A stretch of 10,539 nt of DNA from Bacteroidota bacterium (GCA_003648395.1 QMPB01000100.1:1-10539); one strand, 5' to 3'; counted from the first letter of the stretch, positions 1-9,087 are shown. Program-made: numbers and translations. Notes: generated from the sequence alone by a model not told the origin.

Positions 1-30
1 AAAAAAGCCCCGAGCAAAACTCGAGGCTTT
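1..30 (-). terminator. Rho-independent terminator of the barrel gene
   Basis: An 11-bp stem (positions 4-14 pairing with 20-30) closes on a 5-base loop (15-19). Read on the minus strand it is followed by a U run (positions 6-1, possibly continuing past the window edge). The only imperfect pair, 10 with 24, is a G-U wobble in the minus-strand RNA but a C-A mismatch in the plus-strand RNA, so the fold favours leftward transcription. It starts 22 bases after the stop codon of the barrel gene at 53-952. It probably ends that gene and any read-through from ruvA-sprA. It could also serve a convergent gene left of the window, but the plus-strand stem is weaker. Confidence 0.85.
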
Positions 31-52
31 AGAATAATATTTTTTACTAATA

Positions 53-952
53 CTAGAATGCAAAGTTAACACCAATATTTAATCCATAATTAGAATAAAC
101 AGTAGAAGAACGTAATTCATCTTGTGCTTTTGCAGCATCAGGAGTTGGGTTATAAGTACCATTATTAGAAGATGCATCTAACTCATCAACATAATTAGTT
201 TCCTTTTGAATAGTAGTCATTGCAGGTAACATATCAGCACCATCAACCTCATACTTAGTAATTTCGCTAGAAGCACCACGGATAGTTAAACCAGTATATT
301 GTATCTCACCAAATAACTTTAAGTTATCGCTTAGCTCATACTCATAACCAATAGCTCCAGCAAATCCTATAGAGAATTTACCACTATATTCCATTTCAAT
401 ATCATTAGTAGATTTTGTTACGGCAGTACCGCTAAAACCAGGATTTTCTTCATGAGAAGTAACAAGAGTTTTACCCATTACTGGAACAATAATTCCAAAT
501 TTAGTATAAAGACCCATATCAGTTTTAACAACTAATTGAGGAGTCAATCTAAGTTGATTTGACTTTGCTGTAACACTATAAATATAAGGAAAATCAAAAG
601 ACATTCCTGGCGCTACTTCGTTCTTAGAAGTAAAATCAACATCAGCAATAGTACCTTCAGAACTCATAAAATAGTCAATTCCAAGTTCAAAACCGATATT
701 ATCATTAAAGAAATAACCAACTTTAGCTCCTAATTGCAAGCCTTGTCCCATACTTCCCCATACAATACCTCGAGTACGAGAATCGTTAGATACTACACCT
801 GAAACACTATTTGATACTGAACCTTTCATTTCAGTTCCCGATTCGTGCTTATTAGCACCTATGCCATAACCTAGCTTTGCACCAACATAAAGTTGAGCAC
901 TCATTGTTGTTGCTAAAAATAGTGCAACAACTAATAGTAAATTCTTTTTCAT
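53..952 (-). CDS. 8-stranded outer-membrane beta-barrel protein
   Basis: This 299-residue protein is predicted to sit in the outer membrane; its specific role is not recognisable. A signal peptide (Lys2-Lys3, hydrophobic core 5-14, cleavage after Ala19 in SA|Q) starts it. The rest reads as eight amphipathic strands: about 20-32, 71-82, 86-97, 132-143, 147-158, 191-207, 211-224 and 285-299. The periplasmic turns are short (NDN at 83, TDM at 144, SDN at 208). The four outer loops are long (about 33-70, 98-131, 159-190, 225-284). The protein ends in an aromatic beta-signal (GVNFAF, C-terminal Phe), as BAM substrates do. The layout fits the OmpA-barrel/OMP_b-brl superfamily; there is no OmpA peptidoglycan-binding domain. 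The ATG at 952 is chosen because it gives an intact signal peptide. The stop is TAG. The gene has a candidate promoter at 992-999 and a terminator at 30-1, so it can be its own transcription unit downstream of sprA. The barrel call is firm; an adhesin or porin role would be a guess. Confidence 0.85.
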   Translation of the reverse strand: MKKNLLLVVALFLATTMSAQLYVGAKLGYGIGANKHESGTEMKGSVSNSVSGVVSNDSRTRGIVWGSMGQGLQLGAKVGYFFNDNIGFELGIDYFMSSEGTIADVDFTSKNEVAPGMSFDFPYIYSVTAKSNQLRLTPQLVVKTDMGLYTKFGIIVPVMGKTLVTSHEENPGFSGTAVTKSTNDIEMEYSGKFSIGFAGAIGYEYELSDNLKLFGEIQYTGLTIRGASSEITKYEVDGADMLPAMTTIQKETNYVDELDASSNNGTYNPTPDAAKAQDELRSSTVYSNYGLNIGVNFAF

Positions 953-991
953 AATTTCTAATTTTAAGTTTGTGTTTTTTATTTATCCTAA

Positions 992-999
992 CAAATGTA
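992..999 (-). promoter_or_regulatory. Candidate -7 box for the barrel gene
   Basis: Read on the minus strand this is TACATTTG, an exact match to the Bacteroidota primary-sigma -7 consensus TAnnTTTG. It lies 39 bases upstream of the ATG at 952, predicting a 5' leader of about 35 bases. It is the only exact match in the 194-base gap after sprA. No convincing TTG -33 element is seen 17-23 bases further upstream, so the promoter may be weak or rely on an activator. The call rests on consensus and position only. Confidence 0.5.
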
Positions 1000-1074
1000 G
1001 ATAAATTACTCGAATTAACGCTATCTATTATTCAAATAATTCACAAAGAATTGTTAATAAGATGATTCTATAAA

Positions 1075-1099
1075 TCTAATTAATGATATTCTAATTAAT
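1075..1099. repeat. Short direct repeat in the sprA-barrel gap
   Basis: The 10-mer TCTAATTAAT occurs at 1075-1084 and again at 1090-1099, a centre-to-centre period of 15 bases. It lies in the AT-rich gap, about 75-110 bases upstream of the candidate -7 box for the barrel gene. Each copy contains the palindrome ATTAAT. It could be a paired regulator site, but in DNA this rich in A and T chance is a serious alternative. No hairpin terminator is visible after sprA in this gap. Confidence 0.3.
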
Positions 1100-1146
1100 T
1101 TTATGAAAAAGTAAATACTAATACAATAAATTAACAGCTAATTATC

Positions 1147-4100
1147 TTATTGAGCAAGGGTAAATCTAAGGCTTATACCCGCTTTAATATTAGAACTTGG
1201 ATATTGTGTAGATACAAATGGATTATTAATTACTTGATCATAGAACATCCTGAATGTTAGGCTTCTACTAAACTGATAATCTCCAGAAAAGTTAATAGAC
1301 ATAATACTTTGTCCTTGACTAATTTGATCTATATCTTCAATTAATTTTCTTAAAATAGTCTTATTCTTTCTTATGGAAAAATCCAATTTTAAGTTTATAT
1401 CACTTTTAAAAGTTTTGGAGCCTCCACCAAGTTTTAGTTTAAGAGGAACGTCCTTAAATCTATAACCTGTACCAACAATTAATTCGTCACTATTGATCTC
1501 AGTAATCTGATTATTAGCAAAACTCATGGCAACATTCCTGCTTTTTCGAATAGCTAGCTTAATAATTAAGCTGTTTTCAAGGGTCATATCGAAGTTTATA
1601 AGCGGACTATATTGCTCATTAATACTTACCATTGCCATATCATATTTAGGAATATAGTTATTGCCAAGTTGGTCGCGTACCCATGCTACTCCATCATCAC
1701 CAACTTTATACAATATATTATTGGTAAATGAACCCACAGAATATGTACTTGTATATGCATGCGTTATATTAATCGTTTTGAACCATTGACCTATAAATTC
1801 AATTTGCGTAAGACCATTATACGAGAATCTCCAGTTTGGTAACGGAATCTTAGGGAAAGCTACTAAAGTAATATTATCAGGACTTTTACCACTATATGCC
1901 GCAAGAAAAGAATATAACATCACCTCACGGTTTGTTCTAGAATATCCATCAGGATATAAAACACCATTCAATGTGTCTTCTTTATACGTTCCATCCCAAG
2001 CGCGAGTACCACTTGATGCAAGCCTTTCGGCTATTGGTAAGAGAAAATCCTTAAAGTTTTCGAAAACCGGACTACTATGGGTTATATCATCCTCACTAAT
2101 AAAACTTGTTAGATATGTATTATACGACATAGAGAATGAACCAGCTTTGGTAGGAGTATATGAAGCATAAGTGTCCGATAATGTATCATACCTCCAATAC
2201 TCTTGCGCTATTTCCGAGTAATTTCTTAGGAAAGTAAGCTCTATTTTCATACTAGGAACTGGCTCTATGGAAATCCGCCCATTAATATTTGAAGTATGCT
2301 TTACTATTGTAGGATTATTTAATTGCTGACTCTCTGAAATCCAGCCATTTTTAGCAGCTCTATCTGCAATATTAACCTGACTTCCCAAAACAAAATCCCA
2401 TCCCGGAGCGTAATGATTATTCCAATTGACTCCCAAAGGGCCTGGCGATTGATTAAAGCCTGGCAATACCGTTCCATTGGATTCTGTATACGAGAAATTA
2501 GCACTACGCACCATCATCATTACTCTTAAAGAAGCGTCCAATACTATCTTACCCCAATTTTTCTTAGCAGTTTTGGCAGAATCTTGCCCATCAACAGGAA
2601 TATTCATCCTAAAGGATTTATTTCCCATCATATTTTTCTTTCCTGCTTGGTTTATCTTTTTCAAATAATTTACCTTATTATATAAACGGGTTAAATTACC
2701 TGTAATATTTAACTGTTTCTTATTTGAATTCTCTATTGTATTTCCCAAGAACTGTGTGGATAACGGAGCTGCAGTCCATCTATAAGTTCCTCCATATCTG
2801 GCAGTCATACTAATCCAGTTCAGTATTGGAATTTTATTAATAGGAACAGCATAATTCACATTATAAATCTGGTTAAAATTGGTTATACGTCCAAAATCAG
2901 CAATATTTTGCCATACAGTATCTCTATACTCATTCCATCCCGAAGAGCTCTTGTCTACAATACCTGCAGGTTCATCAATTCGAGCCTGAACGTTGGCTTT
3001 ATAATCAAGCTTAAGGCTCCTACTGAAATCGTAACGGAGGTTATAATTTCTATTCCAGCTAAATGTTTTAACATAAGTAGGATTAATAATAATAATTGAG
3101 CGAGTTTTCTTTCGCATTAAATTCTCATTATATGTACGATTAATATCAGTACGGAAACCCAATTGCTTTGGCAATAAGTTGAAATTAAAATCCTTAATTA
3201 GTTGCAAGCTCTTATGCTTTCGCAAAAACTTAATCCGTGCAAATGGTTTATAATTCTTAGGTTTTTTAGTGAAATTATAACCTATTGCCCCTTTATAGCT
3301 TTTCTTATCGTTATACTCTATATCAATATTACTATGATACTGCTGCGAATATTGGTAGGTAAAATCAAAATTCTCAACATCATAAATTTGTGGCTTCCCC
3401 GTTGTACCTGTTCGCATCTTTTTCATGTTCATAAGGTTAAAGCTGGTTCGCTTTGTATAGTCTGTTGATATTCTTTTTACAGAATCCCTCTCTCCTTTAG
3501 TTTTAAAAGTAGCAAGGTCATCCTCATATTTAATATCGGGATTTACAGGGTTGAATTCAGGATCCTTAAACGTTTCGCTAACATCAAAGTGCATTGGAAT
3601 ACGAATTCCCGAATTTTCGTTAAAGAATTTTCCTAGTTCTAGATTTGTAGCAAAGTCATAACCATAGATATTTTCCTGCTGACGTTCATTAACTTTCTGC
3701 TCTATGGAACCAAAACCTGCCGTACTAATATTACCAGCTAGAACTACATTTCCTAAATCTGCTAAATCAGCAGCAATAACAGTATTAGCGGCCCACCCTC
3801 CTTCTTCGTCAAAATCGGTAACACGAAGTTCGTTCACCCATACTTCAACACATTTATCGAGTCCGTCATCAGCAGCGCTACCGGGTATTGCTTTAGGATT
3901 TCTAATACCCATCATAATAGTTTTTACAGAGCTTAATGTAGGGGTTCCAACTATCGTAATCCTATTTTTTCCGTCCATTACAATAAATGGAGTTGACATA
4001 TTAATAGTTCCATTAGCATTTTCGCGAACGGCAATATTACGAGCCTGTTTTGCATTCAGAAACTTCTGTAATTCTAGGTTAATCTCATTAGCAGAAGGCC

Positions 4101-7100
4101 AAATAGCGTCATCATCGGTAGTATACCATGGGGTAAGCTCTAAAGGAATTTCGTACTCATAATAGTTTTCTGTAAAATCTGTTCCCAAACGAATAAAGAA
4201 ATGTAGATCTCCACTCCGTATGTGCTTATCTTGATATGCTTGTTCGGCATGGATAAACATATTTAAATTCTTATATCTACGAAAATCAAAATCAGAGGTT
4301 TTATAGGCCGCACGAGCATCTCCATCTTGCAAATTGCAGACCTTAAGAACAACACTCTGCTCATTCATTTGCGAAGTACGAGCAGGATTATAAGCAAGCT
4401 CTCTTTCAATCCCTGGAGGCAATACATAAGGAATGGGGCTGCGCTTACCATTCTCTTCAATATTAACACGAGTAACATCAAAACTTGTAGTTCCATTACC
4501 ATTACCAGGAATATAATCACCAGGAGATAGTAGCTCATCACCATATTTACGCCACTCATTTCGAATAAGTTCTAATGTAGCAAAACGTAGAATTGCTTGT
4601 TGTGAGAAGTTCTTCATAAACATTCTCATAAACCGTATTGATGTAAAATCTTGTATTTGACCTATAACTTTATCTGGAGCAGTAACAGGGATTCTAAACT
4701 GATACCATTTTACATCTGCATTTTCGCCATTCTTTAACTTTACTCTAGCTTCGTAAATATCAGAAATAAAATTTTCTCCTTGCACCATCTTATCTGGCGC
4801 TAATTGTACTCTATACTGAAAATATCTTTCTTCTTCACTTAAGGTATTATCTTTATTTATATCCTCCACATCAGGAAGAGTAGTAGATGTTGTAGGATAT
4901 GTTTCAGGGCTCTGCTGTGCAGTAGGAGAGTTTCCATCTACACCATTATATTTCTTATACCTTTGGAGTATTGTTAGGTAATCACTATCATAATCAGAGC
5001 CTCTAAAATAGTGGTAATCATCATTCGAAGGGTCATCTTCGGCATCAACATAAGCTTGTGAACCTGTGCCATAAATAGCGCCTATTCTATCAAGATATTT
5101 TACTTGATAAAAATCCTTTTCGTCAACTGTTCTAAGTCCATCGTAACCCACATCTTGGTATTCACGAGCATCAGGATTATTATCGAAAGAATTAGTCATT
5201 GCTTGTAAGGTTGGAACTATTCCCCAAATAGTAGTATCCACATTTGAAATAACATCAGATGTTGGCAGTCCGTTCTCAAAGGCTTTTCTGCCATCACGTA
5301 ATATATCTTCAGAAATATCACCAAGGTTAAAATATAAATCTCCACCACTTTGCAATCCTTGTTCTGGACCAGCACCATCGGGATCAATAAATGGATCCAT
5401 CAGCCAAAATTCAATATACTCAACATTTGTAGCAGTAAAATCAGTACTTTCTATCTGCCTCATAATTCCTCCCCATCTACTTTCTGGGCGCATTAGAGAA
5501 CCATCGGGATTTATACCTGCAGATATTCCTCCGCCCTCTACATCAAAATTATACGGGCCTCTTTCGTCGGGATAATATGCAAGGTTAAATACTGGTAGAT
5601 TTGTTGGAACATTGCCTGTTTGCTCTTTATTAGGGAAAACCTCTTTCTCAAACACTTCACGAACATAATGATTTGACTGAGCATCTTTATCATTCTTTAT
5701 ATAATCGGGAGTTAAATTATTATTTCTTACAAAAAGTGGGTCAATAACATACCACGAAAGAGTTGCTCTATTATAACCTATTTCCAATGAATTTTTAATT
5801 CCTGCCTCGGGAAACATATCTGCCGAAAATTGCCCCTGTGGTGTACTTGCCAACTTCCATCTTCCAACGTTCATAAGGTCAATTCCTGAAGAGCTCCCTT
5901 CAAAATCGTCGATATATGAAACTCCCGTAGATCCCAAAGCACGGGGGTGACCAGGAATCATATGAGCAAATTCTCCAGTAATACTCACTATGGATGGTGC
6001 TTTTGTATCAATAAATGGGATTTTATCAATCATTTTGGTCAGCCATCTCGATTCTTTCTGATAGCTACCATCAAGTCCCCAAATAGTGTTTGAAATAGGC
6101 TCATCGCCAGTATTTACTTTCTGTGTAAGTGGGCGCTCCGTTAAATTCATAATAGTAGCCCCAAGCATAAAATCTTTATTAACTTCGTAATCTACATGCG
6201 CTCCCAAAAGAGTTTTCGATTGCACATTAAACATAGAATTGCTTTCCAGAGAAATATTAATTGGAGTTCCAGAATTTAGAATTCCCTCATTAATAATCTT
6301 CACTCTACCAAGAGTATAATCAACTGTATAATCAACATTTTCGCGAAGAGGAACACCACCGGCAGTAACTTTTACCGAACCTTGAGGAACGTTCATTGCG
6401 TTCAACGATATTTCGGATCCTGCACCAGATTTATATCTTCCCTCCATTGCAAATCTGTTCTTATCGGGATATTGTCGGGCCAAGTGCTTGGTAAGTGTAT
6501 AAAGCGAATCAAAGGCGTATTTGGTAGCCATGGCCGAATTAGGGTCATTAGGATCAATGGCAATACGAAGATCTTCGCCAAAAGGCTCAAGCACAGGAAA
6601 AAATATTCTACCATTTCTTGATTCTACAGTACCACCATTTGTGGCAGCACCGTCGATATAATCAAAAACACCATCCGAAATTGGGTCTAATTGAGTATTC
6701 AGATTATCAAGCCCCATGGCCTGAATTAATGGCTGACCACTAATTGCTCCTTCACTAATAAAGCCTGTTGGAACACCAAATTCAGGATTTTCATAAACCA
6801 CATTAAGTCTAAAATCTTCTGCCGATAACTGATATGCCTGCAATGAATAAACATTCTTCATCATCAAATCCCATGTTGGTACTTTGGTGCTCACATTGGT
6901 AGATTTCAGCATTCTTACCATAAGGTTTTGTGGAGCCACTACTCCCTGGTCAGAAAACTCTCCCACCATATGAACAGTAGTATCACCCACAATTGTATAT
7001 TGATATGCTACCGCCAGAACTTGATCCGAATTTAAACGAGAATTAATAGAAACAAAACCAAGTTTTGAGTTTATTGTAAATTCTCGAGTTGTAAGACGAC

Positions 7101-8448
7101 GTGCATTTTCTACTTTCTCAAAATCGCGGCCTGCAACAAACATATATGGCGATCCACTCAAGAAACCACTCACAGTATTTATATTTCTCACTGATCCCGA
7201 ACTAGATAATAAGCCGGCATATAAATCATTGGAATAATTATCTGGCAACCCCTGTGGATTTCCTATGGAAGGGAAAATAACATCATCACGGTAAGGATCG
7301 CTCTCACCCAAATCCATATAAGCAACAATATTTCTGTTTTCTTTTACCGGGGCACCAATTGTTGTTACCCAAACCTCCACTTTAGTAATATTCACCCCCG
7401 AATTTATTGCGGGCAAGTTTTTTAAAGCTTCATTATAGTGGTCACGAAAATAATGCGAAAGAAAAAAGTGCTTATTCTCTTCATATTCATCAGCTTTTAC
7501 ATAAAACTCCTGAAGCTGTGCACCACCTTCTACTGTAATATTTTTAGATTCGCTTCGTTGCTGTGAGAATACCGTTGTTACAGTGGTTTTACCAAATTTC
7601 CATTTAGTTTTTACACCAAATAAAGATTGCGAACCCTGAATTAACGAAGTATTAAGAGGCATTGAAACATCTCCCGCTTCAATAAGTTGAAGAATCTCAT
7701 CTTCATCGCCCTCATAGGCAAGTTTCATTTTATTATCAAACTCAAAATTTGCCTCTGTATTATAATTTATACCAAAATCGATTTTATCACCGACCTTAGC
7801 TCTTACATTCATCTGTATTTTTTCTTGAAAATCGAAGTTAGTAACTCTCTGTTGCTTAACATTTAGAGATGGGTCTTCTCGTTTTGAAGAATTTACTCCA
7901 AAAATAAGTTCAGCACTTCCTTGAGGTCTAATATCTATGGTATTACTTCCAAAAATAGTACTAAAGGCTTTACTTCCAATATGTAATTTAGGAATTACAG
8001 AGCTACTCGCTCCAAGTCCATCTTGCTGAGCACGACTACGAAAATAAGCTTGACTAGCCTTATCTCTTTCATAATCCATATACTCTTCTAGCGACATGGA
8101 ATAAGGAACTCCAACAGGAATATCGCCAATCATTTCCTGAAAAATATATTTTCCAGTTTCAGAATCGTAAGTTATAGTGGTAGTTTGATTTGAAGGAGAA
8201 TTTAAATACATTGGACTCGTTCCTGCAGGCTCATAAGGGGAGTTTCCTCCCTGCTGCACTGGATAAGTTAATGTGTCGCCATTATCAGGTGTATCAATAG
8301 GCGAAATCAATAATCTACTTTCTGTAGAATAAGCATAGGGAATCTCCTCCCAATAATTATTAGAGACCACAACACTATTAGCCTGTACATACAGCAAAAG
8401 TGAAATTCCAAATATGGAAAAAAATAAAGTTCTAAATATACCTTTCAA
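1147..8448 (-). CDS. sprA: SprA/Sov, type IX secretion outer-membrane translocon
   Basis: This 2433-residue protein is SprA (Sov in Porphyromonas), close in length to the roughly 2400-residue Flavobacterium johnsoniae protein. In that family one chain forms a giant outer-membrane beta-barrel (36 strands in the known structure) through which folded type IX cargo is exported, with PorV and a plug protein as partners. Visible here are a signal peptide (Lys2, Arg6, hydrophobic 8-20, likely cleavage after VQA at 23), the family block PQGSAELIFG at 175, GGVPLRENVDYTVDYTLGRV at 697, YIDDFEG at 845, VEVWVNELRV at 1534, and a C-terminal half of alternating aromatic and polar strands ending GISLRFTLAQ. 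An EF-hand-like loop lies at 1196-1207. The start is TTG at 8448: the upstream in-frame codons reach a stop at 8469-8467 without any ATG, and the next internal Met (about residue 80) would lose the signal peptide. The gene lies 22 bases after ruvA, an adjacency I recall as common in the phylum, so co-transcription is likely. No frameshift or internal stop is seen. Other type IX genes (porV, gldKLMN, sprE, sprT) are not in this window. Confidence 0.97.
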   Translation of the reverse strand: MKGIFRTLFFSIFGISLLLYVQANSVVVSNNYWEEIPYAYSTESRLLISPIDTPDNGDTLTYPVQQGGNSPYEPAGTSPMYLNSPSNQTTTITYDSETGKYIFQEMIGDIPVGVPYSMSLEEYMDYERDKASQAYFRSRAQQDGLGASSSVIPKLHIGSKAFSTIFGSNTIDIRPQGSAELIFGVNSSKREDPSLNVKQQRVTNFDFQEKIQMNVRAKVGDKIDFGINYNTEANFEFDNKMKLAYEGDEDEILQLIEAGDVSMPLNTSLIQGSQSLFGVKTKWKFGKTTVTTVFSQQRSESKNITVEGGAQLQEFYVKADEYEENKHFFLSHYFRDHYNEALKNLPAINSGVNITKVEVWVTTIGAPVKENRNIVAYMDLGESDPYRDDVIFPSIGNPQGLPDNYSNDLYAGLLSSSGSVRNINTVSGFLSGSPYMFVAGRDFEKVENARRLTTREFTINSKLGFVSINSRLNSDQVLAVAYQYTIVGDTTVHMVGEFSDQGVVAPQNLMVRMLKSTNVSTKVPTWDLMMKNVYSLQAYQLSAEDFRLNVVYENPEFGVPTGFISEGAISGQPLIQAMGLDNLNTQLDPISDGVFDYIDGAATNGGTVESRNGRIFFPVLEPFGEDLRIAIDPNDPNSAMATKYAFDSLYTLTKHLARQYPDKNRFAMEGRYKSGAGSEISLNAMNVPQGSVKVTAGGVPLRENVDYTVDYTLGRVKIINEGILNSGTPINISLESNSMFNVQSKTLLGAHVDYEVNKDFMLGATIMNLTERPLTQKVNTGDEPISNTIWGLDGSYQKESRWLTKMIDKIPFIDTKAPSIVSITGEFAHMIPGHPRALGSTGVSYIDDFEGSSSGIDLMNVGRWKLASTPQGQFSADMFPEAGIKNSLEIGYNRATLSWYVIDPLFVRNNNLTPDYIKNDKDAQSNHYVREVFEKEVFPNKEQTGNVPTNLPVFNLAYYPDERGPYNFDVEGGGISAGINPDGSLMRPESRWGGIMRQIESTDFTATNVEYIEFWLMDPFIDPDGAGPEQGLQSGGDLYFNLGDISEDILRDGRKAFENGLPTSDVISNVDTTIWGIVPTLQAMTNSFDNNPDAREYQDVGYDGLRTVDEKDFYQVKYLDRIGAIYGTGSQAYVDAEDDPSNDDYHYFRGSDYDSDYLTILQRYKKYNGVDGNSPTAQQSPETYPTTSTTLPDVEDINKDNTLSEEERYFQYRVQLAPDKMVQGENFISDIYEARVKLKNGENADVKWYQFRIPVTAPDKVIGQIQDFTSIRFMRMFMKNFSQQAILRFATLELIRNEWRKYGDELLSPGDYIPGNGNGTTSFDVTRVNIEENGKRSPIPYVLPPGIERELAYNPARTSQMNEQSVVLKVCNLQDGDARAAYKTSDFDFRRYKNLNMFIHAEQAYQDKHIRSGDLHFFIRLGTDFTENYYEYEIPLELTPWYTTDDDAIWPSANEINLELQKFLNAKQARNIAVRENANGTINMSTPFIVMDGKNRITIVGTPTLSSVKTIMMGIRNPKAIPGSAADDGLDKCVEVWVNELRVTDFDEEGGWAANTVIAADLADLGNVVLAGNISTAGFGSIEQKVNERQQENIYGYDFATNLELGKFFNENSGIRIPMHFDVSETFKDPEFNPVNPDIKYEDDLATFKTKGERDSVKRISTDYTKRTSFNLMNMKKMRTGTTGKPQIYDVENFDFTYQYSQQYHSNIDIEYNDKKSYKGAIGYNFTKKPKNYKPFARIKFLRKHKSLQLIKDFNFNLLPKQLGFRTDINRTYNENLMRKKTRSIIIINPTYVKTFSWNRNYNLRYDFSRSLKLDYKANVQARIDEPAGIVDKSSSGWNEYRDTVWQNIADFGRITNFNQIYNVNYAVPINKIPILNWISMTARYGGTYRWTAAPLSTQFLGNTIENSNKKQLNITGNLTRLYNKVNYLKKINQAGKKNMMGNKSFRMNIPVDGQDSAKTAKKNWGKIVLDASLRVMMMVRSANFSYTESNGTVLPGFNQSPGPLGVNWNNHYAPGWDFVLGSQVNIADRAAKNGWISESQQLNNPTIVKHTSNINGRISIEPVPSMKIELTFLRNYSEIAQEYWRYDTLSDTYASYTPTKAGSFSMSYNTYLTSFISEDDITHSSPVFENFKDFLLPIAERLASSGTRAWDGTYKEDTLNGVLYPDGYSRTNREVMLYSFLAAYSGKSPDNITLVAFPKIPLPNWRFSYNGLTQIEFIGQWFKTINITHAYTSTYSVGSFTNNILYKVGDDGVAWVRDQLGNNYIPKYDMAMVSINEQYSPLINFDMTLENSLIIKLAIRKSRNVAMSFANNQITEINSDELIVGTGYRFKDVPLKLKLGGGSKTFKSDINLKLDFSIRKNKTILRKLIEDIDQISQGQSIMSINFSGDYQFSRSLTFRMFYDQVINNPFVSTQYPSSNIKAGISLRFTLAQ

Positions 8449-8470
8449 ACTTGTTCTAAATGTCTGTTAA

Positions 8471-9055
8471 TTAAAGGATTTTAAGTGCAAAACGTACTAA
8501 ATCTTCAACCGAAGCTGATAACCCTTCTTTCTTAATAATTTTTGTTAATGCTTTTTCCGCTGCCTTTTTAGCAAAACCAAGCATTATCAATGCTGATAAC
8601 GCCTCTTCTTTGTTTGTATTGTGCGAATCTGTAAAAAGTTCGGAAGAAGAATCCTCTTTTACTACCTTATCTTTTAAATCTAGGATTATACGCTGAGCAG
8701 TTTTTGCACCAATACCCTTTACAGACTTAAGAGCATCAACGTTTTCGGTAACAATTGCATTTGCAGTTTCGTCGGTACTCATCCCTGACAAAATTACCCT
8801 GGCAGTATTTGCTCCAACTCCAGAAACAGAGATTAATAATCGAAATAGATTTCTCTCACTTTTTTGGGCAAAACCATATAAAGTATGTGAGTCTTCTTTC
8901 ACTACTAAATGAATATAAAGTTTCACATCTCCTTTTTCCTTAATTCTAGAAAAAGTTTGTAATGAAATATTTATAAAATACGCCACTCCATTACAGTCTA
9001 TAACAGCTTCTGCAGGTGACTTTTCTATCAAATTACCTTTAATATATTCGTACAT
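8471..9055 (-). CDS. ruvA: Holliday junction branch migration protein RuvA
   Basis: RuvA binds four-way DNA junctions as a tetramer and loads the RuvB motor for branch migration during recombinational repair in the cytoplasm. At 194 residues the protein has the normal family length. Domain I (OB fold) covers about 1-62, opening MYEYIKGNL and closing LYGF at 59-62. Domain II carries two helix-hairpin-helix motifs, SGVGANTA at 78-85 and KGIGAKTA at 113-120, which grip the DNA backbone. A flexible acidic and Ser-rich linker (about 133-148) leads to the C-terminal RuvB-binding domain III (about 149-194, containing EALSALIMLGF). The ATG at 9055 matches the usual family start. Neither ruvB nor ruvC is nearby, and ruvA scattered from ruvB is normal in Bacteroidota. 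The gene leads the ruvA-sprA transcript, and two candidate promoters lie just upstream. One of them is so close that the message could be leaderless. Confidence 0.97.
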   Translation of the reverse strand: MYEYIKGNLIEKSPAEAVIDCNGVAYFINISLQTFSRIKEKGDVKLYIHLVVKEDSHTLYGFAQKSERNLFRLLISVSGVGANTARVILSGMSTDETANAIVTENVDALKSVKGIGAKTAQRIILDLKDKVVKEDSSSELFTDSHNTNKEEALSALIMLGFAKKAAEKALTKIIKKEGLSASVEDLVRFALKIL

Positions 9056-9059
9056 AATC

Positions 9060-9087
9060 CAAAGTTAAATTATTTGTATTCTACCAA
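9060..9087 (-). promoter_or_regulatory. Candidate ruvA promoter, proximal (near-leaderless)
   Basis: On the minus strand, TTG (9087-9085), a 17-base spacer and TAACTTTG (9067-9060) match the Bacteroidota promoter pattern TTG-N17-23-TAnnTTTG exactly. The -7 box ends only four bases before the ruvA ATG (9055), so the predicted transcription start falls on or next to the start codon and would give a leaderless mRNA. A second -7 box further upstream (9107-9114) offers a conventional leader instead. The match is seen in the sequence; activity is inferred. Confidence 0.45.

Noticed and set aside
2319..3468. Several 60-90 codon frames on both strands within sprA
   Set aside because: They overlap continuous SprA coding sequence, lack start-site context and show no recognisable domains.
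3704..4162. A 152-codon open frame on the plus strand inside sprA
   Set aside because: It lies wholly antisense to a well-supported family block of SprA (including VWVNELRV), has no signal or motif, and its composition mirrors the opposite strand. It is a shadow.
1147..8448. Frameshift or fusion in the very long sprA frame
   Set aside because: The length matches the family, and N-terminal, middle and C-terminal family blocks are all present in order in one frame.
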